Assembly: GCF_000959525.1 (NCBI RefSeq)
Contig: NZ_CP009831.1
Location: forward strand, 2,170,001-2,234,000
Length of the DNA: 64,000 nt
DNA from: Burkholderia multivorans ATCC BAA-247
Lineage (GTDB): Bacteria > Pseudomonadota > Gammaproteobacteria > Burkholderiales > Burkholderiaceae
Direction: 5' to 3'
Below the pieces are notes generated by a model. That model was not told the DNA's origin. It ran no database searches and saw nothing but the letters and a program-made list of their open reading frames with translations. Positions 38,460 to 46,438 of this stretch are shown here, one piece after another. A program made the position numbers and the translations under genes. Numbering within the stretch: position 1 is the stretch's first letter; each line of letters begins with the position of its first letter.

Positions 38460-39134
38460 ATGAAAGCAGGAAGCAAGGCCGCCACGTCCGACAACCGCGC
38501 GCTTCCGTCCGATGCACGGCGCAAATACGATCCCGAGCAAACCAAGCGCAACATCCTCGACGTCGCCACGCAGGAATTCTCCGCGATGGGGCTCGCCGGT
38601 GCGCGTGTCGACGCGATCGCCGAGCGCACGAACACGACGAAGCGGATGCTGTACTACTACTTCGACAGCAAGGAAGGCCTGTACGAGGCCGTGCTCGAAA
38701 AGGTGTACGGCGACATCCGCGCGCTCGAGCAGGAACTGCACGTCGGCGACATGGAACCGCGCGAAGGGATGCGCCGCCTCGTCGAATTCACGTTCGACTA
38801 TCACGACAAGCATCGCGACTTCGTTCGCCTCGTATCGATCGAAAACATCCACGGCGCGAAGTATCTCGAACAGCTGAAGTCGTTCAAGAACCGCAACGTC
38901 AGCATCATCAAGACGCTCGAGGAACTGCTCGAGCGCGGCGCGGCGAGCGGCGCGTTTCGCAAGGACATCGACGCGTTCGACCTGCATCTGCTGATCAGCT
39001 CGTTCTGCTTCCATCGCGTCTCGAACCGCTACACGTTCGGCGCCGCGTTCGGTCGCGATCCGTCGGCGCCGCGGCTGCGCACGCGCCATCGCGACACGAT
39101 CGCCGAAGCCGTGCTGCGCTACATCGCCGCGTAA
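38460..39134 (+). CDS. TetR-family regulator of the lysine cluster (probable)
   Basis: This 224-residue regulator has the helix-turn-helix segments I-L-D-V-A-T-Q-E-F-S-A-M-G-L-A-G-A and D-A-I-A-E-R-T-N-T-T-K-R-M-L-Y-Y-Y-F, followed by an all-helical ligand domain. ATG 38460 gives the usual length; an upstream in-frame ATG at 38413 would add 16 residues. It follows the oxidase gene by 125 bases on the same strand. Its tail overlaps the convergent phospholipase-like gene by 16 bases. Control of lysP/amaA/amaB is inferred from position only. Confidence 0.88.
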   Translation: MKAGSKAATSDNRALPSDARRKYDPEQTKRNILDVATQEFSAMGLAGARVDAIAERTNTTKRMLYYYFDSKEGLYEAVLEKVYGDIRALEQELHVGDMEPREGMRRLVEFTFDYHDKHRDFVRLVSIENIHGAKYLEQLKSFKNRNVSIIKTLEELLERGAASGAFRKDIDAFDLHLLISSFCFHRVSNRYTFGAAFGRDPSAPRLRTRHRDTIAEAVLRYIAA

Positions 39135-40954
39135 CGCAGACGTTCGCGGTCGCTCGTTTCCGTTTCCGCGCTCGCATCGGCCGGCGCGGGCGACGCCAGT
39201 GCGCACCGCGCCTTCTCCTCCGGGCTCCCCGCCACGAAATACTTGCGCGCCCAGCGTGCATCGGGCGCGAGCGCGAGCCGCGCATGCGCGCCCGTGCTGC
39301 CCTGCTTCGCCTCGATCGCGAGCGCCCGCGCCCGGTAGTGTTCGTAGAGCCGCAGGAATTCCGCGAGATAGGTGCCGGCGATCCGCGCGTCGCGAATCTC
39401 GAGCAGGTTCTCGTCGTTGTACTGCTCGGAGTTGCGGCTCATGTTCGCCGAGCCCGTATAGACGATCGGATTCTCGCCTTCCGCATCGATCACGATGAAC
39501 TTGTGATGGATCACGACGGGCGGATAGGCCGGTGCCGGTTCGCCCGGAAATAGCCGCAGTTCCGGCTCGAAACCCTGCGGCACCGTCGCGGGCGAGAAAT
39601 ACGCGGCGTCGATCACGTCGCGATGGTCGCGCCGGCGATGGTACAGCTCGAGGTTTGCGAGCGTCGCGGCGTCGAGCGACTGCCCCGCCTGCTGCGCCGC
39701 GTCGGCCTTCGTCGCGCTGCCCGCGCTGATCCGGTTCACGAGTCCGAACATCATCAGCCCGCGATCGCCGGCTGCAAAGCATGCGTCGCGCAGCGCCGCG
39801 TCGGTCGGCATGAACAGGCAGAACGACACCGAATGCTTCGCGGCCGCGATCGCGGCGACGATCGTGTCGATCTCGGTGCGCCGGCCCGCCGGCTCCGGCG
39901 AAAACGCGACGCGCACCTGCGCGCCGCCGATCGTCACCGGCGCCGACCAGCCCGACGACAGGCGCGCCGTCTCCGCAATCGACGGATTCGCGGCCAGCGC
40001 CCGCGCACGCTCTTCGTACAGCGCGGCCAGCTCCGGGGAGTCGAACGCGTGCAGCACGTTCGCCTGCTCGGTGAGCCCTTCCGTCGTGAAGTTCGCGGAC
40101 CCTGTCAGTACGCGCGCGGGCGCGACGCCCGCGCCGGTGTTCGTCACGATGAACTTGTCGTGCATGATGTGCGTCCTGTCGCGCGGCGCGAGCGTCGCGA
40201 GGCCCTGCAGCGCGTCGACGGCCGGCTGGTTCGGCGACGGCAGCGGCCGCTTGCCCTTGCGGGTCGTCACGTGCGCGTCGTAGACGATCGCGAGCGACGC
40301 CTCGCCGTGCGCCCGCCCGAACGCTTCGAAGGCGGGCAGCGCCCACAGCGTGTCCGTCAGGTGATAGACGGCCGACACCGCGCGCGAGGCCGGATCGAGC
40401 ATCTCGGCGAACACCTGCTCCATGTCGTTCGCGAGCCAGGTACGCAGCTTCAGCGCCTGCGCGTCGCTCGGCGCTGCGTCCGGCGCGAGGCCGAGCGCCG
40501 CGACCTGCCTGGCGAACGCCTGCGAACTGACCACCGCGCGGTTGAACCAGGTGCCGATCCCGTCCTCGATGTGCGCGGGCAGCACGATGCGGCACACGCC
40601 GGCCTGCGCGTCGAGCAGTTGCAGACGCTCGGGCGTGCCGACGACCGGATACACGTCATAGCGAAACGCCGCCCCGCGATCCTGCGGATCGATGCGCGCG
40701 TCCCACCACATGAATTTCTGGATCGGCGCCTGGTCGGTCGGCGCGTCGCCCTGCGTATCGGCGGCCGGGCCGTCGAACGTCAGCCGGTTCGGCAGCCAGC
40801 TGGCCGACGCACGCCTGCTGCCGTCCGCCGACCGGAAGCCCGGCGTGCGCCGGATCGCGAAGCCGAGGAAGTCGGCACGCGACTGCGCGTCGGGCCAGTC
40901 GAACGCCAGCAGGACGAGAGTGGGCGACAGATAGCTGCGTACGCGCACGGACAT
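39119..40954 (-). CDS. Phospholipase D-like protein with one altered HKD motif
   Basis: This 611-residue protein has two phospholipase D superfamily half-sites. The second is canonical: H483-x-K485-x4-D490 followed by G-S-A-N-M-S (501-506). The first reads H265-x-K267-x4-N272, with asparagine replacing aspartate, followed by G-S-A-N-F-T (285-290). The catalytic histidine and lysine of both halves are present, so activity is likely. No signal peptide or membrane helix is seen. Family members include phospholipases, transphosphatidylases and nucleases, and I cannot choose among them. About the first 200 residues match no domain I recognise. It could be a secreted effector or a repair-type enzyme. 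Confidence 0.83.
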   Translation of the reverse strand: MSVRVRSYLSPTLVLLAFDWPDAQSRADFLGFAIRRTPGFRSADGSRRASASWLPNRLTFDGPAADTQGDAPTDQAPIQKFMWWDARIDPQDRGAAFRYDVYPVVGTPERLQLLDAQAGVCRIVLPAHIEDGIGTWFNRAVVSSQAFARQVAALGLAPDAAPSDAQALKLRTWLANDMEQVFAEMLDPASRAVSAVYHLTDTLWALPAFEAFGRAHGEASLAIVYDAHVTTRKGKRPLPSPNQPAVDALQGLATLAPRDRTHIMHDKFIVTNTGAGVAPARVLTGSANFTTEGLTEQANVLHAFDSPELAALYEERARALAANPSIAETARLSSGWSAPVTIGGAQVRVAFSPEPAGRRTEIDTIVAAIAAAKHSVSFCLFMPTDAALRDACFAAGDRGLMMFGLVNRISAGSATKADAAQQAGQSLDAATLANLELYHRRRDHRDVIDAAYFSPATVPQGFEPELRLFPGEPAPAYPPVVIHHKFIVIDAEGENPIVYTGSANMSRNSEQYNDENLLEIRDARIAGTYLAEFLRLYEHYRARALAIEAKQGSTGAHARLALAPDARWARKYFVAGSPEEKARCALASPAPADASAETETSDRERLRYAAM

Positions 40955-41177
40955 TCGTTGCTCCCTGGCCCGCGGCCGGGCCGATTCAATGGAGAAATCG
41001 CGACTGTTCCCGTCTTCGCCGGTACGGGCGGCGCGTCAGCGCGCTGCGGCCAGGGCGGACGCAGCCAGCCGCGGCCGCGCAGGTACCGCACGCAATCGGC
41101 GAGAACCGGTGTCGAGTGTCCGTGTCGATGTTTCCGTCGGAATGACGGTTCGATGAAGCTTCTGTGTCGTGCGCGCG

Positions 41178-41936
41178 TCAGCCGCAGAGCACGAGTTCGA
41201 TGCCGCGTGCGGTCAGCGCGCGACGTACGGCGCGGTCGGGCGCGCGCTCGGTCACCAGATAGCGCGCGGCCGACGTGCCGTTGATGCGCACCGGCGTCAC
41301 GCGGCCGAACTTCGAATGATCGGCGACGATGATCGCGGTGCCGGCGGCCGCGATCATCCGGCTGCGCACCTCGGCCGCGAGCCGCGAGTAGTCGGTGCAG
41401 TCACCGTCGGCCGTGATGCCGCCCGCGCCGACGAACGCGAAATCGACGTGGTATTGCGCAAGCTGCTGGATCGTGTCGAGGCCGAACGTCGCGTCCTCGT
41501 CGTCGGACAGCTCGCCGCCGAGCAGCGTCACGCGATTGCCGTTGCGCCGCGCGAGTACGAGCGCGGTGCGCCAGTCGTTCGTGTAGACCGACAGCCGATG
41601 CCGGTCGGCGAGCGCGAGCGCGACCGCGTGCGGCGTACTGCCGGAGTCGATCAGCACCGATGCGCCGTCCGGCACGAACTCGGCCGCACGCCGGCCGATC
41701 GTGCGCTTCGCGTCGGCGTTCGCCGCCTCGCGCTCGGACAGGCTCGGCTCGCGCCGGTCGGCCGCCAGCGCGCCGCCGTGCGTCATCACGAGCAAGCCGC
41801 GCGCGGCGAGCGCGTTCAGATCGCGCCGCACGGTCTCGCGCGACACGTCGAGCGAGCGCACGAGTTCCGCGACCGACAGCGCGCCCGATCGACCGAGTTC
41901 CGACAGGATGTACTGATGACGTTGTTCCGCGAGCAT
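41178..41936 (-). CDS. DeoR-family transcriptional regulator
   Basis: This 252-residue repressor has the N-terminal DeoR helix-turn-helix R-H-Q-Y-I-L-S-E-L followed by L-S-V-A-E-L-V-R-S-L-D-V-S-R-E-T-V-R-R-D-L-N. The C-terminal sugar-phosphate-sensing domain has the typical D-S-G-S-T and G-A-G-G-I blocks and a final I-V-A-D-H-S-K-F-G-R. Such regulators usually respond to phosphorylated sugars or glycerol phosphate. No carbohydrate operon adjoins it: upstream is a 61-residue protein of unknown role, downstream a phospholipase D-like gene on the same strand. It may control that gene or a distant operon. Confidence 0.9.
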   Translation of the reverse strand: MLAEQRHQYILSELGRSGALSVAELVRSLDVSRETVRRDLNALAARGLLVMTHGGALAADRREPSLSEREAANADAKRTIGRRAAEFVPDGASVLIDSGSTPHAVALALADRHRLSVYTNDWRTALVLARRNGNRVTLLGGELSDDEDATFGLDTIQQLAQYHVDFAFVGAGGITADGDCTDYSRLAAEVRSRMIAAAGTAIIVADHSKFGRVTPVRINGTSAARYLVTERAPDRAVRRALTARGIELVLCG

Positions 41937-42143
41937 CGCGCGTTGCGCCCGAGGCGACAGGTAATGGGATGGCCGGCCATTGTATTACGGCCGTTTGACT
42001 GCGATTTGACGACGGCGCGCAGGCCGCGACGGGCATCGGCGAAATGCGAAATGGTGTATTGCCTGCCGCGCGCGAATCGGCGCGGCGCGCGTTGCTACAC
42101 TCTGCGCTTCGCCCAATCACCGACCAGCCAGGGGACTCGCGCA

Positions 42144-42329
42144 ATGTATCGCAAAGGCAGTGTGCTCGAAATCCAGTTTTCGCCCGAACGTCTGAACGAC
42201 GGCGCCGGCGATCCGTACTGGATCGATCTGACGCTCGACGAAGCGCGGCGCTTGTACGAGCAGCTCGCCGCACGTTTCGCATCCGACGCGCGCGCGAACC
42301 AGCCGCTCGACACGTTCTCGCTCGACTGA
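42144..42329 (+). CDS. Small conserved-looking hypothetical protein (61 residues)
   Basis: ATG 42144 follows an AGGGG ribosome-binding site at ideal spacing. The 61-residue product is acidic and balanced in composition (Y-W-I-D-L-T-L-D-E-A-R-R-L-Y-E-Q-L), unlike the arginine-rich shadow frames here. The predicted form is a short beta segment followed by one helix. I recognise no family. It is divergent from the DeoR gene and 155 bases before an EamA transporter gene. Confidence 0.7.
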   Translation: MYRKGSVLEIQFSPERLNDGAGDPYWIDLTLDEARRLYEQLAARFASDARANQPLDTFSLD

Positions 42330-42484
42330 TCGCGGCGCCGTCCGGCCGCCGGCCTGTGTGCTGCGGCACGCGCAGGCCGGCGGCCGCGCGCGAGTGCAGG
42401 ATTCGACAAGACGCGCGCGCCGCGTCGACCGATACTGGCCGACTTCCCGATTTCGTCCGGCCGCGCGTCCGCGGCCCGTCACGC

Positions 42485-43360
42485 ATGCTCACGTCGCTCG
42501 TCGCCGCGTTGTTCGTCGCGCTCTGGTCCACCGGCTTCATCGTCGCCCGGGCGATCAAGCCGTATGCCGATCCCAACCTGTTCCTGCTCGCGCGCTTCGC
42601 CGGCACCGCCGCGCTGTTCGCGGTCGTCGCGCTCGCGGCCCGCGCGCCGTGGCCCGCACGCCGCGAATGGCCGCGTCATCTGATCGCGGGCGCGCTCCTG
42701 CAAGGCGTTTATCTCGGCGCAAGCTACTGGGCCGTCGCGCAGGGGCTCAACGCCGGCGTGATGGCGCTGCTCGGCGCGTTGCAGCCGCTCGCGACCGCCG
42801 TGCTCGCGGTGCCGCTCTTCAACGAGCGGTTGCCGGCGCGCGGCTGGCTCGGGATGGCGCTGGGGCTCGTCGGCGTCGCGCTCGTGCTCGCGCCGAAGGT
42901 GTCGGGCGGCGTCGCCGCCGCGTCGCCGGGCGCGGCGCCGGCGTGGCTCGTCGTCGGCGTGTCGGTGCTGTCGGTCGGCGCAATCACGGCCGGATCGCTT
43001 TACCAGAAGGGCAAGCTCGCACAAAGCGATCTGCGCACGGCGGTCGCCGTGCAGAATCTCGGCGCGGCGCTCGTCGCGGCCGTGTTCGTCGTGCTGCTGC
43101 ACGAATCGCGATGGATCGGCGCGCCGGCGCTGTGGGTGTCGCTCGTCTGGGGCGTCGTCTTGCTGTCGGGCGGCGCGGTCACGATGCTGATGTGGATGCT
43201 GCGGCGCGGCAACGCGGCGCGCGCGACGTCGCTCCTGTTCCTCGCACCGCCGCTCGCCGCGCTGCAGGGTTATCTGCTGTTCGACGAGACGCTCGCGGCG
43301 ATCCAGCTCGCCGGGTTTGTGCTTGCGCTGGCGGGTGTCGTGCTTGCGCGCCAGCGTTGA
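42485..43360 (+). CDS. EamA/DMT-family exporter
   Basis: This 291-residue protein has ten predicted membrane helices arranged as two EamA repeats. The first repeat contains W-S-T-G-F-I-V-A-R and N-L-F-L-L-A-R-F, a typical RhaT/YdcZ-like start; the second contains the short loop E-T-L-A-A-I-Q-L-A-G before the last helix. Members export amino acids or other small metabolites, and the substrate is unknown. ATG 42485 begins the first helix directly and lacks an obvious ribosome-binding site, so a slightly upstream start is possible. Confidence 0.85.
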   Translation: MLTSLVAALFVALWSTGFIVARAIKPYADPNLFLLARFAGTAALFAVVALAARAPWPARREWPRHLIAGALLQGVYLGASYWAVAQGLNAGVMALLGALQPLATAVLAVPLFNERLPARGWLGMALGLVGVALVLAPKVSGGVAAASPGAAPAWLVVGVSVLSVGAITAGSLYQKGKLAQSDLRTAVAVQNLGAALVAAVFVVLLHESRWIGAPALWVSLVWGVVLLSGGAVTMLMWMLRRGNAARATSLLFLAPPLAALQGYLLFDETLAAIQLAGFVLALAGVVLARQR

Positions 43361-43732
43361 GGCGGGTGGCATTGGGCTGGCGGCTGGCGCCTTGCCTCTC
43401 CTGTCCTGCGTCTCGCGTCCCGTGCCGTAGGTACCGTGCCCCGCGCGTCCCGTGCCTGGCCTTTCGCGCCTCGCCTTTCGCGTCTTGCGTCTTGCGTCTT
43501 GCGTCTTGCGTCTTGCGTCTGGTGGCTCACGGCTCGCGACTCACGGCTTGCGCCTCGCGCCTCGCGGCTCCCCCCGGCGGCTTGCACCTCATGCCGTGCG
43601 TCCCGCATCCCACACCGCGAACGTCACGTATCGCATGCGCAACGCCCCCCGCACGATCGCACCCGGCGCGCGGCAGGGCACGGCGATTGCGCTTATGATG
43701 AGCGCCTTGCATTTCGTTCCGGAACTTTCCCC
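43361..43732. other. Intergenic region with low-complexity repeats before nadE
   Basis: These 372 bases consist largely of degenerate pyrimidine-rich repeats of the CGCGTC / CTCGCG kind around a perfect 7-bp minisatellite. A TATGAT sequence at 43694-43699 is a possible -10 element for nadE. No gene is seen. Confidence 0.55.
43480..43520. repeat. 7-bp minisatellite, GCGTCTT in nearly six copies
   Basis: GCGTCTT is repeated head to tail five full times plus six bases of a sixth copy, without any mismatch. Perfect short tandem repeats of this kind change copy number by slippage. It is about 210 bases before nadE and flanked by degenerate relatives of the unit. Confidence 0.85.
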
Positions 43733-44611
43733 ATGACAGCCGCCGATTACGCCAGCCGCCAACGCGCGATCATCGCCGAACTGAACGTTGCACCACACTT
43801 CGATGCCGACGCCGAAATCGCGCGTCGCGTCGATTTCCTCGCGCAATATCTGCGCTCGACCGGCCTGCGGACCTATGTGCTCGGCATCAGCGGCGGCGTC
43901 GATTCGTCGACGGCCGGCCGCCTCGCGCAGCTCGCGGTCGAACGCCTGCGCGGCGAGGGCTACGATGCGCGCTTCATCGCGATGCGTCTGCCGAACGGCG
44001 TACAGAACGACGAGGCCGACGCACAGCGCGCGCTCGCGTTCGTGCGCGCGGACGAAGTGCTGACCGTCGACGTGAAGCCCGCCGCCGACGCGATGCTGAA
44101 GTCGCTGATCGCCTCCGGCCACGCGTTCGACACGCCGGCGCAGCAGGATTTCGTGCACGGCAACATCAAGGCGCGCGAGCGGATGATCGCGCAATACGCG
44201 GTGGCCGGCGCGCGCCGCGGCATCGTGATCGGCACCGATCACGCGGCCGAATCGCTGATGGGCTTCTTCACGAAGTTCGGCGACGGCGGCGCGGACATCC
44301 TGCCGCTCGCCGGCCTGAACAAGCGTCGCGTACGCGCGGTCGCGCGTGCGCTCGGCGCCGAAGACGCGGTCGTGATGAAGGTGCCGACCGCCGATCTGGA
44401 AGAGCTGCGTCCGCTGCGTCCGGACGAGCACGCGTACGGCGTCACGTACGACGAGATCGACGATTTCCTCGAAGGCAAGCCGGTCGAAGACCGCGTGTAC
44501 GAAACGGTCCTGCGCTTCTACGACGGCTCGCGCCACAAGCGCGCGCTGCCGTACACGCCGTTCGACTGGCCGGGCCTCGGTATCGCCTCGAACGCCGGCC
44601 ACTGCGGCTGA
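43733..44611 (+). CDS. nadE: NAD synthetase, ammonia-dependent
   Basis: This 292-residue enzyme makes NAD from deamido-NAD, ATP and ammonia. The PP-loop S-G-G-V-D-S-S lies at 53-59, and later blocks G-T-D-H-A-A-E-S and the final H-K-R lysine-arginine region match the E. coli-type short NadE. There is no N-terminal glutaminase domain, so it depends on free ammonia. ATG 43733 matches the family N-terminus. It is a single-gene unit downstream of a minisatellite and convergent with the S10 peptidase gene. Confidence 0.94.
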   Translation: MTAADYASRQRAIIAELNVAPHFDADAEIARRVDFLAQYLRSTGLRTYVLGISGGVDSSTAGRLAQLAVERLRGEGYDARFIAMRLPNGVQNDEADAQRALAFVRADEVLTVDVKPAADAMLKSLIASGHAFDTPAQQDFVHGNIKARERMIAQYAVAGARRGIVIGTDHAAESLMGFFTKFGDGGADILPLAGLNKRRVRAVARALGAEDAVVMKVPTADLEELRPLRPDEHAYGVTYDEIDDFLEGKPVEDRVYETVLRFYDGSRHKRALPYTPFDWPGLGIASNAGHCG

Positions 44612-44690
44612 CGCGGCCGGGGCCCACCGATACCGGCCACCGGCCGCGCGCGACACCGTTGCGCACGCGGCCGGGCAAGCGGGCACGACG

Positions 44691-46367
44691 CTACGCGTGC
44701 CCGCCCGTCTTCTTCGCCTGCAGCGCGCGGATCCGCATCCGTGCGCCCGTATCGGCGACCGTCGCGTCGTACATCGTCGCAAGATCGCGCTTCAGCGCAG
44801 TGCGCGAACCGGCGTCGAGATACACCATGTGTCCCGACGGATAGAAGCGCGCGGACAGGTTCTGCCGCACCTTCTGATCCTCGAGCGGCATCTGCTGCAG
44901 GTCGATCACGGTCTGATAGAACGGCGTGACGAAGTCGTACAAGCCGTTCGCGGACAGCACCTTGAGATCGACGTTCAGCGCCATCACCGCCGCGAGATCG
45001 CCGGCCGTGTAGAGAATCAGGTTCCCCTTCGCATCGATGCCCTGCTGCTCGCCGGTCGGATCGATGTGGCTGAAGTCCCAGTTGCGGAACGCCTGGTCGT
45101 TCAGGTCAGTGAACGCCGAATTCGACGTGAACTTCAGCTGCTCGTTCAGATAGCTGTTCCACATCGCCGTGTAGACGCCCGTCACGGCCGTCATGGTCGG
45201 ATCGTTGCCGCCCGAGTTCGGATCGATCTTGCCCGCGATGCCGGTCGAGATCGCGGTCACGCGGCCGTCGTACGCACCGAGCGCGAGCCCGCGCGCGTGC
45301 AGCAGCGTCGTCAGGAACAGCGAATTGCCGCGCGCGTCGTAACCGGCGATGTCGAGGTTCCAGGATTTGAGCGTGTCGGTATCGATGCCCGTGTAGTCCG
45401 ACAGCTTCTTCACGACCGCCGGGTCCGCATGCGGGCGCTTGCGCAGCGCGTTCAGATAATCGGTACGCGCGAACTGCGCGACTTCCTCGACGAACGCGCC
45501 GAGATCGGCCGGCGCCGGCGTGATGCCGAGCCGCTTGTGATACCACGCGTCGGCCGCCGCGGTCGGCAGCGTGCCGACCGGATTGCCGGCCTGCCGATAG
45601 TCGAGAATCGACGACTGCAGCGTGATGCCGTTCAGATCGACGCCGTCCTCGTGCAGCTTGTACGCGAGCACGCAGCTGCGCGCCGTGCCGTACGACTCGC
45701 CGAACAGGTATTTCGGCGAATTCCAGCGATTGTTCTTCGTCAGATAGCGCTTGATGAATTGCTTGAGCGAATCGGCGTCCTGGTCGACGCCCCAGAAATC
45801 GCGGTTCTTGTTCGGCGCCACCGCCGCCGAATAACCGGTGCCGACCGGGTTGATGAACACGAGGTCGCTGTGGTCAATGAGGCTGTCCGGGTTGTCCTCG
45901 ATCTGGTACGGCGCGGGCGGCGTGAAGCCCGGCATCGCCGTCTTGATCCGCTTCGGCGCGAACGAGCCGAGCAGCACGAACACCGACGACGAACCGGGCC
46001 CGCCGTTGTAGAAGAACGTGACGGGCCGCGTTTCCTCCTTCGCGTTGTCGGCAGTGAAGGCGACGTAGAAGATCTTCGCGGCCGGCTGCGAACTGCTCGG
46101 ATCGACCGTCACGAGGTGGCCGACCGTCGCCGTATACGCGATGCGCCGGCCGCCGATCAGGATCGTGTGATGCGTGATCGCGGCCGCTTCGGTCGTGTCG
46201 GTGACCGAGTCGTCGGGGCCGTTGCCGTACGCGACCGGATCAAAGAACGGCTGGTCGCGCCCGTGGCTCAGCGCGACCGGGTCGACGCTCGGCGGCACGC
46301 CGTGCGAATTGTGGTCGCCATGATGCAGCGGATACACGCCGCCGGAGGATGCGGAATCGATGCCCAT
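44691..46367 (-). CDS. Serine carboxypeptidase-like protein (peptidase family S10)
   Basis: This 558-residue alpha/beta-hydrolase peptidase has the oxyanion block N-G-G-P-G-S-S-S (121-128), the nucleophile S225 in G-E-S-Y-G, an aspartate in N-G-L-Y-D-F-V-T-P and the histidine in Y-P-S-G-H-M-V-Y near the C-terminus. These form the S10 catalytic triad. No standard signal peptide is seen; the N-terminus is His- and Gly-rich. S10 enzymes act best at acid pH and remove C-terminal residues. ATG 46367 has an AGGAG site. It follows a sedolisin gene by 71 bases, with an intrinsic terminator between them. Confidence 0.88.
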   Translation of the reverse strand: MGIDSASSGGVYPLHHGDHNSHGVPPSVDPVALSHGRDQPFFDPVAYGNGPDDSVTDTTEAAAITHHTILIGGRRIAYTATVGHLVTVDPSSSQPAAKIFYVAFTADNAKEETRPVTFFYNGGPGSSSVFVLLGSFAPKRIKTAMPGFTPPAPYQIEDNPDSLIDHSDLVFINPVGTGYSAAVAPNKNRDFWGVDQDADSLKQFIKRYLTKNNRWNSPKYLFGESYGTARSCVLAYKLHEDGVDLNGITLQSSILDYRQAGNPVGTLPTAAADAWYHKRLGITPAPADLGAFVEEVAQFARTDYLNALRKRPHADPAVVKKLSDYTGIDTDTLKSWNLDIAGYDARGNSLFLTTLLHARGLALGAYDGRVTAISTGIAGKIDPNSGGNDPTMTAVTGVYTAMWNSYLNEQLKFTSNSAFTDLNDQAFRNWDFSHIDPTGEQQGIDAKGNLILYTAGDLAAVMALNVDLKVLSANGLYDFVTPFYQTVIDLQQMPLEDQKVRQNLSARFYPSGHMVYLDAGSRTALKRDLATMYDATVADTGARMRIRALQAKKTGGHA

Positions 46368-46385
46368 CGTGCTGCTCCTGGAAGT

Positions 46386-46412
46386 AAGAAAAGACGCGGG
46401 AAACCCCGCGTC
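46386..46412 (-). terminator. Intrinsic terminator between the sedolisin and S10 genes
   Basis: On the minus strand a perfect 8-bp stem (46412-46405 with 46400-46393, 4-base loop) is followed directly by TTTTCTT. It lies after the sedolisin stop and just before the ribosome-binding site of the S10 gene, so S10 expression depends on read-through or a promoter within these 71 bases. Confidence 0.75.
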
Positions 46413-46438
46413 GAACGAAAAGCCGTGTGTCGCGCGCG

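Noticed and set aside
44679-44704. Inverted repeat (9-bp arms) at the nadE / S10 junction as a terminator
   Set aside because: It overlaps the end of the S10 coding region and lacks a clear U-tract on either strand, so I could not support it as a terminator.
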